Positions 57,950 to 64,000 of a stretch of 64,000 bases of DNA are shown here, in pieces. Source of the DNA: Euzebya rosea (GTDB lineage: Bacteria > Actinomycetota > Nitriliruptoria > Euzebyales > Euzebyaceae); assembly GCF_003073135.1 (NCBI RefSeq), contig NZ_PGDQ01000001.1:186001-250000 (forward strand), read 5' to 3'. Each line of letters opens with the position of its first letter. The stretch's first letter is position 1. The translations under genes were made by a program, and so were the position numbers. The notes under the pieces are model-generated. The model worked only from the letters and a program-made list of their open reading frames with translations. It did not search any database and was not told the DNA's origin.

Positions 57950-58621
57950 ATGACCACCAGCGGGCAGAACCTCCTGCCGTTCTACCTCGTCCTCGACGTG
58001 TCCTCCTCGATGGTGGGCGAGGGCATGCAGGCGATCAACACCGCCCTCCCCGGGCTGCTCGACGAGATCTCCACGAACCTCATCGTCGCCGACAAGACCC
58101 GGTTCTGCCTGATCACCTTCGCCAGCGAGGCCCAGGTGGCCCTGCCGTTGTGCGACCTGTCGGAGGTGCAGGCCATGCCGGTGCTCGTCCCCACGGGGCT
58201 GACGAACTACCACAAGGTCTTCCGGTTGCTCCGCAACACCATCGCGGCCGACGTCGAACGGCTGAAGGCGGCCGGGGCGGCCGTCTACCGTCCAACCGTC
58301 TTCTTCCTCACCGACGGAAATCCCAACAGCGACGACTGGGTCGACACGTACCGGGACCTGGTCTCCGACACGTTCCCCTACCGGCCCAACATCATGGCGT
58401 TCGGGGTCGGCAACGTCTCCACGACCATCCTCGGCCAGGTCGCCACCAGCAAGGCGTTCCTCGCCATCGACGATCCCGGTGCGGCCCTGACGGAGTTCGC
58501 CAGCACCCTGACCAAGAGCATCGTCAAGTCGGGCGAGGCCGCCGACGGTCGGGTGCAGGTCCCGGTCGAGCCCGGTCCGGGGTTCCGTGAGGTCGACGTC
58601 ATCGACATCGACCAGATCTAG
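57950..58621 (+). CDS. VWA-domain protein (TerY-like)
   Basis: A 223-residue single von Willebrand A domain. The MIDAS is intact: DVSSS near residue 17, Thr in VPTGLTN, and Asp in FLTDGNPNSDDW. TerY-type VWA proteins partner with a protein kinase and a PP2C phosphatase in the TerY-P triad described for tellurite-type stress systems. Exactly those two genes follow, so a signalling complex is likely. No signal peptide. It lies four bases after the WXG partner gene. Confidence 0.88.
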   Translation: MTTSGQNLLPFYLVLDVSSSMVGEGMQAINTALPGLLDEISTNLIVADKTRFCLITFASEAQVALPLCDLSEVQAMPVLVPTGLTNYHKVFRLLRNTIAADVERLKAAGAAVYRPTVFFLTDGNPNSDDWVDTYRDLVSDTFPYRPNIMAFGVGNVSTTILGQVATSKAFLAIDDPGAALTEFASTLTKSIVKSGEAADGRVQVPVEPGPGFREVDVIDIDQI

Positions 58622-58634
58622 GACCGCCCCAGCC

Positions 58635-59645
58635 GTGACCGCGACCACCACTCCCCGACGCCTGCTGCTGCGGGACCTCGTCGTCGCCGACGAGATCGGC
58701 GACGGTGGAGAGGGCACCGTGCACGACCTCGTACCGACCCGTGGGGTGCCGGCCGGCGCGGTCCTCAAGCGGTACCAGCGGACCGTCCCGCCCGACCGGG
58801 CGGATCAGCTGGACGCACTCGTCGCGCTCCGGGCCCAGCTGCGGCTCGGCATGGCGCCCTACGCCTGGCCCGAGGCCACGGTCGTGGACGACGGCCAGCT
58901 CGTGGGCGTGCTGATGCCCCGGGCACCCAGCGAGTTCTGGGTCGAGGTCACCTTGCGCTCGGGCGGCCGGCAACGTCGCCTCCGGGAGGTCCAGTACCTG
59001 CTGTTCCCCGCAGAGAAGCTGGCCCGGCTGGGCATCGCGTTCCCCGCGCTGCCCGAGCGGTTGGAGCTGCTGGCGGCGCTGGCAGCCGCCGTCGGTCGGC
59101 TGCACGACCTCGGCCTGGTCTACGGCGACCTGTCGGCTCGCAACGTCCTGTACGCCACCGACGGACCGATCGGCGTGTTCCTGCTGGACTGCGACGGGAT
59201 CGTGGAGGAGGGGGCGCGCTACGTCGTGGATTCCCCCGACTGGACCGACCCGGCCGGTCCCGAGGTCGCCATGCCCGCCACCGACGTCCACAAGCTCGGG
59301 CTGCTTGCCGCCCGGGTGCTCGCGGTCAACCCGACAACCCGGACGCTGCCTGGTGGCGGCGGCACGCCGGCCGCGATCGCTGACGTGCTGACGGCGGCGC
59401 TGGATCCCTCGCCCGCCGCCCGGCCCGACCTGATCGAGCTGCAGCAGGCGTTGGACCGGATTGCGCCCGGCCCAGCCGAACGGGCCGCCGACCTGCCTCG
59501 CTGGGCGCTGCGTCCGCCGACCGGTGAGCTGGTCCTGCTGTCGATCCCCGAACGACAGGACGAGGACCGGGGTCGTGCCGGGTGGGGCTCGCGTCCGCGC
59601 CGGTTCGGCCGTCGTGCCGGTGGCGCCGGTCGGGGGCGGTCGTGA
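58635..59645 (+). CDS. Protein kinase of the TerY-P type triad
   Basis: A 336-residue kinase-fold protein. The Gly loop is IGDGGEGTVHDL, Lys in GAVLKRYQ, the catalytic loop LVYGDLSARNVLY (Asp and Asn conserved, Ser instead of Lys), and the metal-binding Asp in FLLDCDGIVEE. The C-terminal tail is basic (RPRRFGRRAGGAGRGRS). The YGDLS form is typical of the kinases paired with VWA and PP2C genes. GTG 58635 gives the natural start before TATTTPRRLLLRDL. It is coupled to the PP2C gene by GTGA. Confidence 0.87.
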   Translation: MTATTTPRRLLLRDLVVADEIGDGGEGTVHDLVPTRGVPAGAVLKRYQRTVPPDRADQLDALVALRAQLRLGMAPYAWPEATVVDDGQLVGVLMPRAPSEFWVEVTLRSGGRQRRLREVQYLLFPAEKLARLGIAFPALPERLELLAALAAAVGRLHDLGLVYGDLSARNVLYATDGPIGVFLLDCDGIVEEGARYVVDSPDWTDPAGPEVAMPATDVHKLGLLAARVLAVNPTTRTLPGGGGTPAAIADVLTAALDPSPAARPDLIELQQALDRIAPGPAERAADLPRWALRPPTGELVLLSIPERQDEDRGRAGWGSRPRRFGRRAGGAGRGRS

Positions 59646-60547
59646 CGATCGTGGACCGCCCCGGCGAGCCGACCACGTTCGGGCAGCCCCAGCGGGCCGC
59701 CGGCGTCGAGGCGCAGCTGCTCCGTGGTGACGGGGTGCACGCGGCGGACACCATCATCGACCACGGTGCCTTCGGCAGCCTCGTCGTCCGTGCCGCCTCC
59801 GTGCGCGGGACGTACGCCCGCTACGAGTCCGGACCGCGGGAGGACGACTACACGATGGGTGCGGCGGCGAACGGGCGCTGGTTGGTCGTGGCCCTTGCCG
59901 ACGGGGTGACGTCGGCGTCGGCCAGCCACCTCGCGGCCACGCTGGCGGTCCGCACGGCCGTGCAGCAGGTACAGCGGCAGCTCGACGAGTACGCCATGGG
60001 CGAGGTCGACCTGCACGGGGTCTTCCAGAGCGCCGCCTACCAGCTGCGTCGAAGCGCCGAACCGCTGCTGGACGCCGAGGGCCTCGACTGCACCGCCGAC
60101 CACATCGCGGGACTGTTCGCGACAACCCTGCTGGTGGCGATCATCCCGGCTGACGGGACCGGCCGTCGGGTGCGGCTGGCCCGGGTCGGCGACTCCAACG
60201 CCTGGACCCTGGACGACGACGGGTGGACCCCGCTGCTGGCGCCCAAGGTCGGCGGTGCGCCGTTGGCCAGCAGCACCGTCCGAGCGCTGCCCCGGCTGCC
60301 CGACACCCTCGACGTGGTCGAGCGCGACATCGCCCCCGGGCAGACGATGGTCCTGGCCAGCGACGGTGTGACCGACCCGTTCGGCACGACCTTCGACGGC
60401 GACGTGGCCCGTTGCCTCGCACGGGCGTGGCATCCCGAGCTGCCTGCCCCGCTGGAGTTCGCCCGGCAGCTGTCGTTCCGCGGCCAGTCCTGGGACGACG
60501 ACCGGACGGCCGTCGCCGTCACGGGCATCGGGTCGCCGTCCCGCTGA
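59642..60547 (+). CDS. PP2C-family protein phosphatase
   Basis: A 301-residue PPM phosphatase. Metal-site motifs: GPREDDYTMG (Asp pair), ALADGVTSASASHLA (DG), VGDSNAWTLD, LASDGVTDPFG (DG), and WDDDRTAVAVTG (final Asp). It should reverse phosphorylation by the adjacent kinase and completes the VWA-kinase-PP2C unit. GTG 59642 overlaps the kinase stop. Cytoplasmic, no membrane segment. Confidence 0.88.
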   Translation: MTIVDRPGEPTTFGQPQRAAGVEAQLLRGDGVHAADTIIDHGAFGSLVVRAASVRGTYARYESGPREDDYTMGAAANGRWLVVALADGVTSASASHLAATLAVRTAVQQVQRQLDEYAMGEVDLHGVFQSAAYQLRRSAEPLLDAEGLDCTADHIAGLFATTLLVAIIPADGTGRRVRLARVGDSNAWTLDDDGWTPLLAPKVGGAPLASSTVRALPRLPDTLDVVERDIAPGQTMVLASDGVTDPFGTTFDGDVARCLARAWHPELPAPLEFARQLSFRGQSWDDDRTAVAVTGIGSPSR

Positions 60548-60573
60548 CGCCCGCAGGGGAGTAGGGTCGCTGC

Positions 60574-60930
60574 GTGATCGGCCGCTCGCTGGGACGCATC
60601 GTCCCGCACATGATCCTGCCCGTCGCCGACATGGCCGAGGCGACGGCGTTCTACCGCGGACTCGGCTTCGAGGTCGAGGCGGACAGCGACACCTACGCCT
60701 GGGTGCGCCATCGGGACGAGGAGATCCTCCACCTCGACCTCGTGCCGGATCTCGACCCGGACGCCAACCCGGTGACGGGCTACCTGCACGTCCGCGACGC
60801 CGACCGGTGGCATCGCCTGTGGGCGGATCAGCCGACCCTGACGCCCGTCGTCGACCAGCCGTGGGACATGCGCGAGTTCACCCTGACCGACCCCTCCGGC
60901 AACACCCTCCGCATCGGCCACAACCGCTGA
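60574..60930 (+). CDS. Glyoxalase/VOC (bleomycin-resistance-type) protein
   Basis: A 118-residue vicinal-oxygen-chelate fold protein: VPHMILPVADMAEATAFYRG at the start, DTYAWVRHRDEEILHLDL, and FTLTDPSGNTLRIGHN at the end, the standard VOC C-terminal motif. Such proteins act as lyases, dioxygenases or antibiotic-binding proteins; this one may be a metal-free binding type. It is the last plus-strand gene of the island and faces flhB. Confidence 0.83.
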   Translation: MIGRSLGRIVPHMILPVADMAEATAFYRGLGFEVEADSDTYAWVRHRDEEILHLDLVPDLDPDANPVTGYLHVRDADRWHRLWADQPTLTPVVDQPWDMREFTLTDPSGNTLRIGHNR

Positions 60931-61050
60931 GGTGTGTCGCCGAACGACGGTGGGTGGCCGCTTCGACGACACGCCCGCCGTGGTCCAGCCGGCCTACCCA
61001 AGGGGTGTGTCGCCGAACGACGGTGGGTGGCCGCTTCGACGACACACCCG
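60931..61050. repeat. Pair of 73-bp-spaced stem-loop repeats between convergent genes
   Basis: A 42-base unit at 60931-60972 recurs identically at 61004-61045, with one-mismatch similarity a little further. Each unit forms a hairpin from GTGTCGCCGAA and TTCGACGACAC. It follows directly on the VOC stop and lies before the flhB stop at 61073, so it probably acts as a bidirectional terminator. Confidence 0.85.
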
Positions 61051-61072
61051 CGGCGCTGTCGATGGAGCCCCG

Positions 61073-62212
61073 TCAGGGGGTGAGGGCGGGGCGGCGGTCG
61101 GGACGCTGGAGGTCGACCAGCCCCTCGTGGGCGCTGGCGAAGGGGGAGGTGTGGACGCCCGCCGCCCGGCCCTTTCGACGGAGGGCGTAGACGAACGCCA
61201 GGACTCGGGCGACGGCCTCGTACAGCTCGACGGGGATGTGCTCGCCGACCTCGACCACCCGGTAGACCGTGCGGGCCAGCGGCACGTCGCGGACGACGGG
61301 GATCTCGTGCTCGCCGGCGAGGTCGCGGATGCGGGCGGCGATGGCGCCGGAGCCCTTGGCCAGCACCTTCGGGGCACCCGACGACGGGTCGTACTTCAGC
61401 GCCACGGCGATGTGGGTGGGGTTGACCAGCACGACGTCGGCGCTCGGGACCTCCGCCATCATCCGGTTGCGGCTCATCGCCATCTGCCGGGCGCGGATCT
61501 GCCCCTTCACCTGCGGGTCGCCCTCCTGCTGCTTGTGCTCCTGCTTCAGGTCCTGCTTGCTCATCTTGGTCTGCTTGTCGACCTGCTTCTTGGACTGCCA
61601 GTAGTCCGCCGCGGCGATCACGAGGCCGACGATGGCGGTGTTGCGCAGGAACGAGATCGCGACGTCGGCCACGACGCCGCCGATGGCCCCCACCGTCATG
61701 GCGTCCTGGGTGAAGACGGTCGTGTAGGCGTCACGGATCGGCCCGATGCCCATGATCACGATGATCGCCAGCTTGCTGAGGTTCTTGACGGAGTCCCAGA
61801 CCAGCTTCATGCCGAAGAGGTTCTTGAAGCCCTTCAGCGGGTTGAGGCGCTTCACGTCGGGCTTCATCTTCTTCGGCGCCCAGCCGATCTGGCTGACCTG
61901 CCCGAGGACGCCGATGACCATCGCCATCAGCACCAGGGGGGCCAGGACCAGCGTGCCGCGGAACAACGCGTCGCCGAGGAAGCCGAGCATCGCCCCCTCG
62001 CCGCCGGCCAGGACGTCGCCCATGCCGGTGAACATGCGCTCGCCCTGCTCCATCCCGGCCCGCATCGTGTGGGGCACGAGGTAGGTGAAGGCGAGGATCG
62101 ACAACCATGCCGGCAGGTCGTTGGTGCGGGCGATCTGGCCTTCCCGCCGCGCCTCCTTCTTGCGTTTCGGGGTCGGCTTCTCGGTCTTCTCACCGTTGGA
62201 GTCGTTGGCCAT
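61073..62212 (-). CDS. flhB: Flagellar export switch protein FlhB
   Basis: A 379-residue FlhB. It starts EKTEKPTPKRKKEARREGQI (family N-terminus), has four membrane helices, and contains the self-cleaving NPTH motif in VLVNPTHIAVALKYD. The C-terminal domain (AKGSGAIAARIRDLAGEHEI, VVRDVPLARTVYRVV) is complete, with a ~35-residue extension. FlhB switches export from hook to filament substrates. It is last in the fliP-fliQ-fliR-flhB series, 13 bases after fliR. The usual next gene, flhA, is 26 kb away across the type VII island. Confidence 0.97.
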   Translation of the reverse strand: MANDSNGEKTEKPTPKRKKEARREGQIARTNDLPAWLSILAFTYLVPHTMRAGMEQGERMFTGMGDVLAGGEGAMLGFLGDALFRGTLVLAPLVLMAMVIGVLGQVSQIGWAPKKMKPDVKRLNPLKGFKNLFGMKLVWDSVKNLSKLAIIVIMGIGPIRDAYTTVFTQDAMTVGAIGGVVADVAISFLRNTAIVGLVIAAADYWQSKKQVDKQTKMSKQDLKQEHKQQEGDPQVKGQIRARQMAMSRNRMMAEVPSADVVLVNPTHIAVALKYDPSSGAPKVLAKGSGAIAARIRDLAGEHEIPVVRDVPLARTVYRVVEVGEHIPVELYEAVARVLAFVYALRRKGRAAGVHTSPFASAHEGLVDLQRPDRRPALTP

Positions 62213-62225
62213 GCCTCACCTCCTC

Positions 62226-62987
62226 CTACGACCGCGCCAGGCGGACCATGTCGCTGACGCCGTTGTCGACCAGCGAGGACACCGCACCGGGCAGCAACGG
62301 CAGGGCGATGGCGATCAGGACGAGGGCCATCAGGATCTTCAGCGGCATGACCGCCAGGAAGACGTTCATCTGCGGGGCCGCACGGGCCACCAGCCCCTGT
62401 CCCAGCTCCAGCAGGAACGTGACGGCCAGCAGGGGGGCGGCGATCTCGACGGCGGCGACGACGAAGTGCAGGAAGTTGCCGATGACCAACGACTGCACCG
62501 ACGCCATCTCGATCCCCCCGACGCCGACCGCCTCGAAGGACTCGAGGAAGCCGCGGACCAGCAGGACGTGCCCGCCGATGGCGAACAGCAGCGTGGTGGC
62601 GAACACCTGGTAGATCCGGCCGAAGCCGCTGGCCTGGGAGTTCGAGAGCGGGTCGAAGGACGGCTGGACGGCGATGCCGCCGAAGACGTCGATCATCTCG
62701 CCGGCGGACTGCACGGCGGCGAACAGCAGCTTGACCAGGAACCCCAGCGTCACGCCGAGGCCGATCTGAAACGCCCCGGCCGCGATCAGCGGGCCGACCT
62801 CGATCGGCACCCGGGACTCGGCCATGTGCGGCCCGGCGACCAGCCCCAGCGACATGGCCAGTCCGGCCTTGACCCGCTGGGGGATCAGCCGCGAGTCGAA
62901 CGGCGGCGAGACCATCAGGAACGCCGCAGCCCGGATCGAGGCCAGCAGGAAGCCCGTCAGCAGGTACGGGGCGATCGAGAGGGTCAT
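62226..62987 (-). CDS. fliR: Flagellar export gate protein FliR
   Basis: A 253-residue integral membrane protein with the FliR pattern: FLLASIRAAAFLMVSPPFDS and RVKAGLAMSLGLVAGPHMAE near the N-terminus, EMIDVFGGIAVQPSFDPLSN in the middle, VEIAAPLLAVTFLLELGQGL and APQMNVFLAVMPLKILMALV later. It is part of the FliPQR export gate in the flagellar basal body. ATG 62987 starts 18 bases after the fliQ stop. Confidence 0.96.
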   Translation of the reverse strand: MTLSIAPYLLTGFLLASIRAAAFLMVSPPFDSRLIPQRVKAGLAMSLGLVAGPHMAESRVPIEVGPLIAAGAFQIGLGVTLGFLVKLLFAAVQSAGEMIDVFGGIAVQPSFDPLSNSQASGFGRIYQVFATTLLFAIGGHVLLVRGFLESFEAVGVGGIEMASVQSLVIGNFLHFVVAAVEIAAPLLAVTFLLELGQGLVARAAPQMNVFLAVMPLKILMALVLIAIALPLLPGAVSSLVDNGVSDMVRLARS

Positions 62988-63005
62988 CGGGGAGAAGTGG
63001 CCCGG

Positions 63006-63275
63006 TCAGCCCAGCAACGACGGGATGGACTCGAAGAGCACCCGCGTGAAGGTCACGATCTCGTTGAGCATCCAGTTGCCGCCCACCGCAAAGACGAAGG
63101 CGATGCCGACGAACTTCGGCACGAAGGTCAGCGTGACCTCCTGGATCTGGGTGACCGACTGCATCAGGCCGACGAACAGCCCGATGGCGAGGGCCATGAC
63201 CAGGATGGGGGCGGCGACCTTGGTGGCCACCCACATGGCCTGGATCCCGATCTCGAGTACGGCGACGTCGTTCAT
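63006..63275 (-). CDS. fliQ: Flagellar export gate protein FliQ
   Basis: An 89-residue protein with two membrane helices and the FliQ core (ALAIGLFVGLMQSVTQIQEV, then TLTFVPKFVGIAFV). It starts at ATG 63275, overlapping the fliP stop by four bases (ATGA), and precedes fliR. Assembles with FliP and FliR in the export gate. Confidence 0.96.
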   Translation of the reverse strand: MNDVAVLEIGIQAMWVATKVAAPILVMALAIGLFVGLMQSVTQIQEVTLTFVPKFVGIAFVFAVGGNWMLNEIVTFTRVLFESIPSLLG

Positions 63276-64000
63276 GTGGCGAAGGACTCCAGGAGCGAGC
63301 GGATGACCAGCGTCCAGCCGTCGACGAGGACGAACAGGAGCAGCTTGAAGGGCAGGGAGACCAGGACCGGCGGGAGCATCATCATGCCCATGCTCATCAG
63401 GGTGCTGGCGGTGATCAGGTCCACGATGAGGAACGGGACGAAGATGACGAACGCGATGATGAAGGCGGCCTTGAGCTCGGAGAGGATGAACGCCGGGATC
63501 AGCGTCGTCATCGGGATGTCCTCGGGCGTGTCGGGCCGCACGTCACCGGAGGCGTCGACGAACATCGCCAGCTCCTCCTCGCCGACCTGACCCATCATGA
63601 AGGTGCGGATCGGCTTCTGGGCCAGCTCCAGCGCCTCGGTGGTCTCCATCTCCTGGTTGAGCAGCGGCTGCAGCGCCGTCTCGTTGATCTCGGTGAACGT
63701 CGGGGTCATTGTGAAGATGGAGAGGAACAACGCCAGGCCGACGACCACCTGGGTGGGTGGGACCGACGGCAGGCCGATGGCGTTGCGCGTCACCGACAGC
63801 ACGATCACGATCCGCGTGAAGCTGGTCAGCATGATCAGCAACGACGGGGCGAGCGCCATCACTGTCAGCAGGAGGATGACGACCAGGCTCTGGGAGGGCT
63901 CCTGGACGGCGTCGCCGAGGTCGAGCTCGAACGCCACACCCGTGTCGTCGCCGAGGGTCGGCGAGGACGGGACGTTGGCGGCCAGGCCGGTCACGGGGCT
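63272..64000 (-). CDS. fliP: Flagellar export gate protein FliP (5' end probably outside the window)
   Basis: At least 240 residues with FliP signatures: LLIMLTSFTRIVIVLSVTRN, PPTQVVVGLALFLSIFTMTP, IPAFILSELKAAFIIAFVIF and SMGMMMLPPVLVSLPFKLLL. A GTG exists at 63994, but the frame stays open to the window edge and the sequence there has no signal peptide, which FliP normally has. The true start is therefore likely beyond 64000. It is the first gene seen of the minus-strand fliP-Q-R-flhB series. Confidence 0.93.
   Translation of the reverse strand, partial: SPVTGLAANVPSSPTLGDDTGVAFELDLGDAVQEPSQSLVVILLLTVMALAPSLLIMLTSFTRIVIVLSVTRNAIGLPSVPPTQVVVGLALFLSIFTMTPTFTEINETALQPLLNQEMETTEALELAQKPIRTFMMGQVGEEELAMFVDASGDVRPDTPEDIPMTTLIPAFILSELKAAFIIAFVIFVPFLIVDLITASTLMSMGMMMLPPVLVSLPFKLLLFVLVDGWTLVIRSLLESFAT

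Overview
This is a very GC-rich window in which nearly every codon ends in G or C, with frequent GTG/TTG starts and many 4-bp GTGA/ATGA gene overlaps. A flagellar export cluster, a type VII (ESX/WXG100) locus, CsrA, cell-wall-binding repeat proteins, DUF222/HNH genes and an LppM-like lipoprotein together suggest a motile, high-GC actinobacterium. A deep-branching lineage such as Nitriliruptoria (Euzebya-like) would fit, but this is inference. No rRNA, tRNA or CRISPR array was seen.

Layout. 0-8 kb: 5' part of an Mrp/ApbC Fe-S ATPase gene, two coupled small membrane proteins, an acyl-CoA synthetase, two consecutive GspE/PilB-type ATPases each fused to a receiver domain (one canonical, one degenerate), and a divergent LppM-like lipoprotein. 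8-12 kb: a DUF222/HNH nuclease gene split by an IS256-family element; the target duplication is intact and removing the element restores the frame exactly. A repeat-rich intergenic region follows. 12-23 kb: metabolic and surface genes (PPOX-like protein, EamA transporter, GAF-GGDEF-EAL protein, NUDIX hydrolase, large cell-wall-binding/LVIVD protein, acyl-CoA dehydrogenase), a subtilase pseudogene with a large internal deletion, and a methyltransferase.

23-26 kb is the most striking part. Three genes on the minus strand, joined by 4-bp GTGA overlaps, encode a receiver protein with a KaiA-like C-terminal bundle, then KaiB, then a two-domain KaiC. The KaiC keeps both Walker A motifs, both Glu pairs and all three autophosphorylation positions. 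This is the gene order and domain logic of a cyanobacterial kaiABC clock, in a non-cyanobacterial context. A PHP phosphoesterase and an FHA-LuxR regulator are divergent from it. The shared intergenic region has two CGTACGTACG palindromes. A multi-hairpin candidate RNA lies at about 27.48-27.65 kb.

27.7-34.8 kb: PhzF, an NDH-2-like flavoprotein, csrA, a small membrane protein, a PilZ protein, a FlhF-like protein without recognisable GTPase motifs, and flhA. 61.1-64 kb: flhB, fliR, fliQ and fliP, same strand. The roughly 26 kb between flhB and flhA holds a type VII secretion and signalling region: a 1,687-residue coiled-coil protein, a pseudokinase/NHL-propeller membrane protein, two MinD-like ATPases, a LysM protein, a WXG-like/peptidase-like fusion, a PASTA-SPOR membrane protein, WXG100 proteins and associated factors, a sigma factor, an FHA-containing EssC/EccC ATPase, and a VWA-kinase-PP2C triad. 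Tandem hairpin repeats sit between the convergent genes that close this region and again after the acyl-CoA dehydrogenase gene, probably as bidirectional terminators.
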